This document shows, piece after piece, positions 57,555 through 64,000 of a DNA stretch of 64,000 nt. This stretch comes from Minwuia thermotolerans (GTDB lineage Bacteria; Pseudomonadota; Alphaproteobacteria; Minwuiales; Minwuiaceae). A model generated the notes under the pieces. It had not been told where the DNA came from and ran no database searches. It worked only from the letters and a program-made list of their open reading frames with translations. The first letter of the stretch is position 1; every line of letters begins with the position of its first letter. Made by a program: the position numbers and the translations under genes. Location of the stretch: contig NZ_PIGG01000004.1 in assembly GCF_002924445.1 (NCBI RefSeq), positions 62,001 to 126,000 of the forward strand, read 5' to 3'.

Positions 57555-58630
57555 TGGCTGGTCTCCTCGTTCTCGTCACGGGCGGCCTTGAAGGCCTCGG
57601 CCGTGAGGCCCATCGACCGCGCGACCTGCAGCTCCTCGGCCGATAGACCGGACTTGTCGGTGTGCGCGGCGGCGGTGGCGATGGCCGGGTCGCGGCCGGC
57701 GGCGACGATCACCGGGGCCTTCTCGGCCCAGGCGGCGAAGCCCTCCGGGTCGGCGGTGGCGTAGTTCATCGCCCACTCGTTGAGCGCGGGCGAGACCTTG
57801 CCGGCCTTGGTCGCCGCCTCGACGGCGGCCTGCGCGCCGGAGGCGGCGCTCGCCGTCTCCAGCTTCTCGACGCGGGCCGCCAGCTCGTCATAGGCGGGCT
57901 TCGGCACGTACTTCTTCGGGTCCGGCTCGGCGGAAGCGGTCTGCAGCTTCGCCGCGACGCCGGTGGCGACCGCCTCGGTCAGCTCGTCCTGGCCGGCGGC
58001 ATTCGCGACCTTGGCCGCGGCCGTCTCCAGGGCGGTGTGCGAGGTCGAGAGCTGATCGGCCGCCGTGACGATGGCGGCGGCGTCGGCGTCGTCCGTCAGG
58101 CCGAACGCCTTCCGGAGCGCGGCCAGCTGTTCCTTGGTCATGGTGGGGTCGTCCTCCTGGGCGTGTGCGACCGCAGGCAGCTCCTGGATCGCGGGAACAT
58201 TGACCAGACCGGCGCCGACGATGCGGGTGACGTTGCCCGCCTTGTCGGTGCCGAAGGCCGGAGAGATGAAGCGGTAGGCCCTGGACGCCAGCGCCTCGCG
58301 GCCCTCGGCGGTCCACTCGACGCGGCCGCGGATGGCGCCGTCTTCCGCCGCCTCCAGGCGGTCGATCCAGCCGACCGCGCGGCCGGTGCGGCCGGGCCGG
58401 GGCTTGTGGATGTCGTGATCGAAGTCGATGGGCAGGACGTGACCGGCGGCCGTGGCGAGCGAGGTCTCGACGACCTTGGCCGCGTCGGTCACCCGCCAGG
58501 AACCGCGGCCGTCGACGGGAACGACCTCGGCCCCGCCGGCGGGCCAGAGCGTGATCCAATCCCCACCATCGGCCGCCTCGGCGGCGGCGGTGACGGGCTG
58601 GGGCTGTCCGTATGCGAATTGCCGATCCAT
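57551..58630 (-). CDS. Mu gpI-like protease/scaffold protein
   Basis: A 359-residue protein with two parts. Residues 1-150 are the prohead protease: VLPIDFDHDIHKPRPGRTGRAVGWI and YRFISPAFGTDKAG. From about 165 (MTKEQLAALRKAFGL) a helical, charged scaffold follows, which in Mu can be made separately from an internal start (gpZ). ATG 58630 was chosen since family similarity starts there. It is the first recognisable gene of the structural block. Confidence 0.87.
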   Translation of the reverse strand: MDRQFAYGQPQPVTAAAEAADGGDWITLWPAGGAEVVPVDGRGSWRVTDAAKVVETSLATAAGHVLPIDFDHDIHKPRPGRTGRAVGWIDRLEAAEDGAIRGRVEWTAEGREALASRAYRFISPAFGTDKAGNVTRIVGAGLVNVPAIQELPAVAHAQEDDPTMTKEQLAALRKAFGLTDDADAAAIVTAADQLSTSHTALETAAAKVANAAGQDELTEAVATGVAAKLQTASAEPDPKKYVPKPAYDELAARVEKLETASAASGAQAAVEAATKAGKVSPALNEWAMNYATADPEGFAAWAEKAPVIVAAGRDPAIATAAAHTDKSGLSAEELQVARSMGLTAEAFKAARDENEETSQ

Positions 58631-58666
58631 GGGGCCGACTGTGCGGCTCCCGGCCCGGCCGGATAA

Positions 58667-58685
58667 GGGCGTAACGGTTACGCCC
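58667..58685. promoter_or_regulatory. perfect inverted repeat between the phage block and the KAP gene
   Basis: GGGCGTAAC-G-GTTACGCCC: 9-base arms with a one-base centre, 37 bases upstream of the gpI-like start. Its size suits a dimeric regulator's operator. No promoter was recognised around it with confidence. Confidence 0.45.
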
Positions 58686-58863
58686 CACGGCCCGCCCCGC
58701 CCGGGATGGCGGAGGGTCGGCGGGCGGGGCGACTGTGCCTGGCCGGTCTTGCCGGACTGGGCCAGCCAGCCTCGCAACACGGCGGTCCGCCACCATGACG
58801 CCAGGGAAGAAAATTGTCTATTCTGTCGCCGTCAGGCGGGAAAAGACGAGGGGGACCGGGTTG

Positions 58864-61098
58864 ATGACCGAGCCGTCAGGGGAACAAGCCGAAATCCAGG
58901 AATGGACGATGAATAGCGATCGCCCGATCGCCGAGCCCGACGAGGATCAATTCGAGCTGACGTCCTTTGCCAGAACGATTGCCCGAGTGATCGCAAAGAA
59001 TCGCAGCGAGGACAGCTTCGTCCTCGGTGTCCACGGCCCTTGGGGCATCGGCAAGAGCAGCACGGTCGCCCTCGTCCGGCACTGCCTAGATGCCGAGTTT
59101 GGTGAGGACAGGGAGAATCTGGAGATCATCGAGTTCAATCCCTGGTGGTTCACCGACAAGGAGTCCCTTCATGCGGATTTCTTTGCGGAACTGGCGGCAG
59201 CGATGTCCCTGCCTGATAGGGAGAGAGCGCGTCTACGCGCCATCGGTCACCGCTTGGGAAAACACTCGGCCAGTATCGCGCCGATCGTTGGGCTGATCGG
59301 CGGATCCGCCATGGAGAAGGCTCTCAGGGCGACCGGCGGCGTGTTGCAGGACTTTCTTGAAGACCCCAAGGCCACTGTCCCACACGAGCACCGGCGGATT
59401 TCGGACGCACTTCGGGAAGCAGGCAAGCGTTATCTCGTGGTCATCGACGATCTGGACCGGCTCGATATCGAAGAAGCGATGATGGTGTTCCAACTCGTGA
59501 AATCCTCAGGTCGATTGCCCAACATCACATACATGCTCGTTTTCGATCGAGCTCTGGTCGAGCGTCACCTTAAGGAAAGATTCTCAGGGGCAGACCAGCA
59601 GTATCTCGACAAGATCATCCAGGCTTCCTTCGAGGTGCCTCCTCCAGACAAGACTGACCTCCGCTACAAACTGCGGGAACAGGTCCTTCGCGCAGTGGAT
59701 GCGCAGAACCAGGATGACGAGGCACGCATTCTGGACGTCCTTGTTGACGTGGTCTGGCCCTTCCTCAATACGGCGCGAGACCTGGCGCGGTTCGACAACG
59801 TCCTCAAAATCCTTTGGCCATCCGTCGAAGGTGAACTCGACAGGGCGGATTTCGTGGGCATCGAGGCTTTGCGGGTCTTTCTTCCTCTCCTGCATCGGCG
59901 CATTTTTGACAACAAGAATGCCGTGCTCCGACGTCCGGCAGCTCGCGGTCTTTCAGAGGACGACAGGGCTTCGATGACGAAGACGTTGTTCGACGGCCTT
60001 GATCAGCCATCGGTCAGAGTCCTTCAGCAAGCGCTATCGCGCCTATTCCCGAGGTTGGAGATCTACTGGGGTGGTAGTGGCTACGATTCCGATTGGGAAG
60101 CCGAATGGCGCAAGAACCGGCAGATCTGTAGCGAGACCTTTTTCGACTCGTATTTCCGCTATGCCATCGACGACAGCACGTTACCAGCCTCACAGTTGGA
60201 TCAGATCATCAGTCAGTCGGGGGACGGGAAGACAGTTGCGAGCGCGCTGCGGAAAGCAAGCGCCCGACCCAGGCGCCAAGGCGGGACTAAAGCTGCCTCT
60301 CTGCTCGATGAGTTGGTGGTTCGCGCCGAGGACGTGCCCGAGCAGAATATCGAAAGCTTCCTCGGGGCTGTGTTCAGTGTGGTTGACGAGATCAATTTGC
60401 CGATAGACGGGTCCAGGCGGTTGGGGGATTTCGAGGACAACGAACTCCGCGCGCACTGGTTGCTCAACCGTTTCAGAGACCGAGTTTCCAAAGAGCAATT
60501 CGATCGTGCAGTCGTCCGGGCTGCGAAGCTCGCGTCTCTGCAGTTCCTTCTGAGCCTTGCGGATCGCGCATTACGAAACAACGGCCTGATTGAGGGTCGA
60601 CGAGGGGCCGAGCGATCCATCGTGTCAAGCGAGGCGGCAATCGAACTGCGTGATCTCGCATTGGAGGCGGTCACGCGGGCCGCATCCGATATGTCCTTGC
60701 TTCAAGTACCCGAACTGGTTTCTTCGCTCTATGTGTGGATGCAACTGGAGGAGATGATGGGAGAGGAGACTGTCCGGGACTGGGTTCAGCAGAATCTGGA
60801 AGATCCTCAGCTCGTCGTGGCGCTTGCGGGTTCCTTTGTTTCCACGAACCAGTCGTCTTCTGGCCGCAGCAACGTCACTAGAACACGATATTTAGTTCAC
60901 AAGAAGTTGGTCGCCGGGCTGTGCGATCCGAAACGACTGATTTCCTGTGTCGATGAACTTCTTGCGGGTCCCGGGACGACAGACGAGGAAAAGAGCACGC
61001 TACGCCACTTTCGCGAATTGTGGGATGAAGCCTCGGACGAAGAGCCCTTATTCGTAGAGCAATTGGCGCTCGATGAGGCGGACATGACAGAGGAGTAG
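58864..61098 (+). CDS. KAP-family P-loop NTPase, putative defence protein
   Basis: A 744-residue STAND/AAA-like ATPase. Walker A GPWGIGKSS at residues 58-66, the KAP-specific EFNPWWF at about 90-96, a weak hydrophobic stretch at 136-150, and Walker B YLVVIDDLDRLD at 190-201. The C-terminal 450 residues are helical and not recognised. KAP ATPases occur in anti-phage systems (for example QatA) and in membrane-linked roles. ATG 58864 has AGGGGGA 8 bases upstream. GC content is lower than in nearby phage genes, suggesting a different source. Confidence 0.82.
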   Translation: MTEPSGEQAEIQEWTMNSDRPIAEPDEDQFELTSFARTIARVIAKNRSEDSFVLGVHGPWGIGKSSTVALVRHCLDAEFGEDRENLEIIEFNPWWFTDKESLHADFFAELAAAMSLPDRERARLRAIGHRLGKHSASIAPIVGLIGGSAMEKALRATGGVLQDFLEDPKATVPHEHRRISDALREAGKRYLVVIDDLDRLDIEEAMMVFQLVKSSGRLPNITYMLVFDRALVERHLKERFSGADQQYLDKIIQASFEVPPPDKTDLRYKLREQVLRAVDAQNQDDEARILDVLVDVVWPFLNTARDLARFDNVLKILWPSVEGELDRADFVGIEALRVFLPLLHRRIFDNKNAVLRRPAARGLSEDDRASMTKTLFDGLDQPSVRVLQQALSRLFPRLEIYWGGSGYDSDWEAEWRKNRQICSETFFDSYFRYAIDDSTLPASQLDQIISQSGDGKTVASALRKASARPRRQGGTKAASLLDELVVRAEDVPEQNIESFLGAVFSVVDEINLPIDGSRRLGDFEDNELRAHWLLNRFRDRVSKEQFDRAVVRAAKLASLQFLLSLADRALRNNGLIEGRRGAERSIVSSEAAIELRDLALEAVTRAASDMSLLQVPELVSSLYVWMQLEEMMGEETVRDWVQQNLEDPQLVVALAGSFVSTNQSSSGRSNVTRTRYLVHKKLVAGLCDPKRLISCVDELLAGPGTTDEEKSTLRHFRELWDEASDEEPLFVEQLALDEADMTEE

Positions 61099-61217
61099 TG
61101 ACCATCCGGGTGACCATCGACAGCCTGCACGTCATCAGCAGCGTCCAGACCGTCGGCGGCGTCATTACGCTGTTGTTCCTGCTGCTCACGCTGCGCAACC
61201 GCTTCAAAATGCACTGA
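61098..61217 (+). CDS. 39-residue single-helix membrane peptide
   Basis: GTG 61098 overlaps the KAP stop by one base (TAGTG) with GAGGAG immediately before; GTG 61110 is an alternative start. The product contains one hydrophobic helix (VGGVITLLFLLLTL) and a basic end (RNRFKMH). It may be a holin-like or accessory membrane peptide. Too short to place in a family. Confidence 0.5.
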   Translation: MTIRVTIDSLHVISSVQTVGGVITLLFLLLTLRNRFKMH

Positions 61218-61251
61218 CGCCACCGGCGCCGCGTGCAGGCAGATTGCAACT

Positions 61252-61539
61252 GTGGCGCGGCGCAATGCGATCGCCGATCATCGCCCCATGGCCGCGTCGC
61301 GCACCGTTCTGGATCTGGTCGAGGATCGCATGATCGCGATCCGCTGCACCCGCTGCGGCAAGAACGGGCGCTACCGCCTGCGCACCCTGCTGCGCCGCTT
61401 CGGCCCCGGGATGGCGGTGCCGGACATGCTCACGGCCCTTCGCGACGCCGGCCGCTGCCCGCGCCGCGGCGATCGGTGGAGCGGCTGCAGCCTGGCGCTG
61501 GCCGAGACACCCGGACCCGAGTTTCTAATAGACGAATAA
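61252..61539 (+). CDS. small zinc-ribbon-like protein
   Basis: A 95-residue protein with cysteine pattern IRCTRCGKNGRYRL..GRCPRR..SGCSLAL, probably a metal-binding ribbon. GTG 61252 or ATG 61288 (MAASRTVLDLVEDR) could start it; neither has a clear ribosome-binding site. Small proteins of this look occur in alphaproteobacterial phages and plasmids. It ends in an AT-rich stop region (CTAATAGACGAATAATAG). Confidence 0.55.
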   Translation: MARRNAIADHRPMAASRTVLDLVEDRMIAIRCTRCGKNGRYRLRTLLRRFGPGMAVPDMLTALRDAGRCPRRGDRWSGCSLALAETPGPEFLIDE

Positions 61540-61709
61540 TAGCCACTAAAAGGGGGCAGGAGCGGCGAGAGCCGGTTCCGGGCCCATCGGCTCCCGCCGA
61601 ACCCGAGAAGCCCCCTGACGGCCCCCTGAGAGCGACCCGGGTTGCCGGCTTCATCGCGCATGCACCAGAATGTTGCCGGACGAGCACAAGAGGGGGCGTG
61701 GCCGGCATC

Positions 61710-63137
61710 ATGGCGGAGACCGAGTACGACCTGTTCCTGAGCTTTGCGCGGAACAGCGCGGAGGCGGATTCCATTTCCGACCTAGCGTTTCGCCTGCAGC
61801 GTGAGGTCTACGGGGTCGGCCTGAAGAACGTCCATATCTGGGTGGATCGGAGCGAAGACCCCGCCGCCGAGGCCTGGGAGCGGGCGTGCGCCGGTGAAAA
61901 CGATGGCAGCGCCGTTCTTCTGGCCTTCATAACCCCGGCCTGGTTCTCGGACCCCCTGTGCCGCCTGGAGGCGCAACTCTTCCAGTCTTTCGAGAGACAA
62001 CTCGGCCGCAAGGACCTGATTCTGCCGGTGCGCTTTCTGCCGACGCGTGACATCGAATTCCCCCGAACGTCGGCCCACCCCAAACTTGCGGCAGATCTGG
62101 TGTCGCGATGGTTGCTTCGTGTCGACGACATGGCGGCCGAAGAGGCCAACGGATTTCGAGGCAGCGCCGAAAGGTTGGCGCTTCTCCTCAAGGGCCAACT
62201 CGGTCAGCAGGATCGGGAACCGGCGAGATATGGTCAGGCCACATACGGGAAATCCAGCTTTGGGCGGGCCAGACTTGGGCAGGCAAGGTGGAGATCAGCC
62301 GAAGAGCTAAATGAGGAGAAAGCGGCCAAGCCGCGACTCGAGGAACCGCAGCTCCGGGCACCGGACCTGCCCCGAGAGGATCTTCGCGCCCTGAGCGTGG
62401 AAGAGGGCGCCACGAAGATCGAGGAGTGGTTCCTTCGGAACTACGAACCGCCGGAGATGGGGACGCCAAGAAATGACGGCGAGTACAATTACATCTGGGG
62501 TGGCCCCTACGAGACCATCGACGTGATTGAGCAATATTTCGATGACGTCGCTACCTGGGAGCAAATGGAGCGCGCCGCCCTAGAGCTTGACCGGTACTCC
62601 TTCGAGTGGGCGCCGCACGGAGCGCGAATCCGTCCGTCCGACGATGATACGTGGCAGAATCGGCAGACGAAATGGGAGGAGGAGACCCGTCCCTGGAACG
62701 ATGAGCGCTTCTCCGCGGCCAAAGCCCATCAGGACATGCTCCAGCGCATCGAGCAACTGGAAGCGGCACTGGAGAAGATCGGTCAGGGCCCCGCCGGCAT
62801 GGGTCACAACCAGCCGCCGGAACCCATCCCCGATGAGCTGCCGATCACCCGAGCGGAATTCGAACAGCTGTCCCACGACGTGGCGCATCTGAAATCGCTG
62901 CCCGCGCAGCCGGATCGCGACCAACTGACCGAAGTGAAGGCCATCCAGGATCGAACCGAATCTCTCGGCCGGCGGATTGCCGGCTGGATCCTGAAGAAGG
63001 CTGACCGGTTCGTAGATGCTACTGTGATCGTGGCCGGCACGAAGGCCGGCTCGGAGATTCTGGGTATCGCGCCCGCCCTGTTGGAGGTCGGCCAGACGAT
63101 CTGGACATGGCTCACGACGCTGGGCTGGCGTTTGTAG
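61710..63137 (+). CDS. TIR-domain protein with C-terminal membrane segment, putative defence effector
   Basis: A 475-residue protein. Residues 1-125 are TIR-like: EYDLFLSFARNSAEAD for the first strand, NVHIWVDRSED for the next loop, and CRLEAQLFQSFERQL, where the glutamate is in the position of the NADase catalytic residue. A middle region holds YNYIWGGPYETIDVIEQYF (about 259-277). A coiled coil and GMGHNQPPEPI (near 363) follow, then a C-terminal hydrophobic region (450-472). ATG 61710 was chosen; GTG 61698 is possible. TIR proteins in bacteria often cleave NAD+ during phage infection. Confidence 0.7.
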   Translation: MAETEYDLFLSFARNSAEADSISDLAFRLQREVYGVGLKNVHIWVDRSEDPAAEAWERACAGENDGSAVLLAFITPAWFSDPLCRLEAQLFQSFERQLGRKDLILPVRFLPTRDIEFPRTSAHPKLAADLVSRWLLRVDDMAAEEANGFRGSAERLALLLKGQLGQQDREPARYGQATYGKSSFGRARLGQARWRSAEELNEEKAAKPRLEEPQLRAPDLPREDLRALSVEEGATKIEEWFLRNYEPPEMGTPRNDGEYNYIWGGPYETIDVIEQYFDDVATWEQMERAALELDRYSFEWAPHGARIRPSDDDTWQNRQTKWEEETRPWNDERFSAAKAHQDMLQRIEQLEAALEKIGQGPAGMGHNQPPEPIPDELPITRAEFEQLSHDVAHLKSLPAQPDRDQLTEVKAIQDRTESLGRRIAGWILKKADRFVDATVIVAGTKAGSEILGIAPALLEVGQTIWTWLTTLGWRL

Positions 63138-63175
63138 CGACGGGGACGACAACCTGTTCGAACGGAGCAATTGGC

Positions 63176-63895
63176 ATGGACCCAGATGATCTGGCAGACG
63201 CGTTTGCGAAGATCGATTGGGCCGATACTCAGATCGATGCTCTCGATCAGAAGCTTAGGGGATTTCTGGATCAGAAGCCCTATCGGCTGAGACCGGTGCC
63301 GGATCCCGAGGGGCGCGGCCTGATCTATTTCTTCAAGACTGCGGCTCCCGTGCCCCGGTCAATCGGCGTTCAGACTGGCGCCATCATCCACGCGCAGCGA
63401 AGCGCGCTCGACCTTCTCGCCTGCGCTCTCGCCGAGCGCAACGGCCATCGGGAGCCCTCCGATACTTACTTTCCTTTCGCCAAATCGGAGCAGGGACTCG
63501 CCGACAAGAGAACCAGGAAGAAGTTTCGGCGTCTTTCCGAAGCGGACCAGGCAGCAATTCTGGGCTTCCGACCGTTTCGCGGCGGCAACGCGCTACTCTA
63601 CGCTCTTCACCATCTGGACCTGACGGATAAGCACCGGAAGCTGCTTGTCTGCGGCATAGAACGCGGGGACGCCCACGTCAGCGGCAACGGTCATATCAGG
63701 CTGATCGCGCTCTGGGATGGCCCCTACACCGATGGCGACCCAGTCGCACGATGGGACGCCGACGAGGGCCTGCAGTTGAACATCACGCTGAGCGTATCGC
63801 TGGCCGACGTTCCCGACATCGGTCGTCCGCCCGTTGCCGAGATGCTCCGGAAATTCAGCGAAATGACGCGGTCGATCTTGGAGTCCTTCCAATAG
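63176..63895 (+). CDS. uncharacterised protein downstream of the TIR gene
   Basis: A 239-residue soluble protein of unknown function. GAIIHAQRSALDLLACALAER resembles a motif seen in a widespread hypothetical family (IHxxRSALDxLAxxL) and might be a divergent HEPN-type helix pair. ATG 63176 follows GGAG; the gap to the TIR gene is 38 bases, so they are probably co-transcribed and may be an effector/partner pair. 63896-64000 holds nothing recognised. Confidence 0.6.
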   Translation: MDPDDLADAFAKIDWADTQIDALDQKLRGFLDQKPYRLRPVPDPEGRGLIYFFKTAAPVPRSIGVQTGAIIHAQRSALDLLACALAERNGHREPSDTYFPFAKSEQGLADKRTRKKFRRLSEADQAAILGFRPFRGGNALLYALHHLDLTDKHRKLLVCGIERGDAHVSGNGHIRLIALWDGPYTDGDPVARWDADEGLQLNITLSVSLADVPDIGRPPVAEMLRKFSEMTRSILESFQ

Positions 63896-64000
63896 CCCCT
63901 GCCTTCGGATCCGTCATCGAGGCCATCCACCGATCTGCACTGAGCACTTTTGGGAGGTCATCTCCAATCGGTCCCACAACCGCCGGCCCTCTGGCTTTCA

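Larger units (their letters stand above)
40005..58630 (-). mobile_element. incomplete Mu-like prophage with siphophage-type tail
   Basis: A continuous minus-strand block of structural genes in phage order: protease/scaffold, capsid cement, Mu gpT-like capsid, HI1506-type, gp36, virion morphogenesis, gp37-type, small protein, tail tube, chaperone pair, tape measure, distal tail proteins, NlpC/P60, tail tip, fibre, small genes and Dam methylase. No terminase, portal, gp30/F, transposase or repressor is seen in the window. The left limit is estimated from the change to repeat sequence and from end-like repeats at 40059-40093; the right limit is only the last recognisable phage gene. Confidence 0.82.

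Noticed and set aside
40005-58630. Gene transfer agent of Rhodobacter type
   Set aside because: Capsid, protease, gp36 and HI1506 genes are Mu-like; GTA-type portal and capsid genes are absent and a Dam gene ends the block.
61531-61553. Second copy of the prophage end repeat (AATAGCCAC)
   Set aside because: Only five to seven bases agree with the repeats at 40059-40093 and it is in direct, not inverted, orientation.

Overview
The window is high-GC DNA from an alphaproteobacterial chromosome. The evidence is the linked ruvCAB-ybgC-tolQRAB-pal-cpoB-tilS-ftsH block, small families typical of that class (DUF4170, DUF2794, a GHNxPPE-type motif), serine-biosynthesis genes in the order serC-serA, and repeated GC-rich palindromes between genes. 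I cannot name the species.

Layout. 1-14.5 kb: partial trkH, apaG, a lone radical SAM enzyme, an EamA exporter, tRNA-Gly(CCC), several small conserved genes, tadA, a RidA-like gene, htpG, and a four-gene ABC module resembling the gliding-type GldA/F/G transporters. 14.7-24.6 kb: a HAD dehalogenase-like gene, rplM-rpsI, an AT-rich two-gene island (16.9-18.3 kb), an acyl-CoA degradation cluster, then serC and serA. 24.9-39.9 kb: ftsH, tilS, the Tol-Pal envelope operon, ruvCAB, yebC, a hydrolase, and a DUF6134/SDR/NTF2-like cluster. About 40.0-58.6 kb: an incomplete Mu-like prophage with a siphophage-type tail, all on the minus strand. It runs from the protease/scaffold gene to the tail fibre and a Dam-type methylase; terminase, portal and transposase genes are not seen. 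58.8-63.9 kb: a plus-strand accessory block with a KAP P-loop NTPase, two small genes, a TIR-domain membrane protein and an unknown partner gene.

The most interesting parts are three accessory loci. The AT-rich pair at 16.9-18.3 kb has the gene order, sizes and predicted topology of phage lambda RexA/RexB (a cytoplasmic protein followed by a four-helix membrane protein) and carries its own promoter. The TIR-transmembrane protein with its downstream partner looks like an anti-phage effector pair. The KAP NTPase lies just beyond the last recognisable prophage gene, where head and packaging genes would be expected. The prophage also has a well-defined A AAA AAC slippery site that would join two tail-assembly-chaperone frames, preceded by a probable CTG start codon.

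Three families of short dispersed palindromic repeats occupy most of the longer intergenic gaps in the host part of the window; none was noticed inside the prophage.
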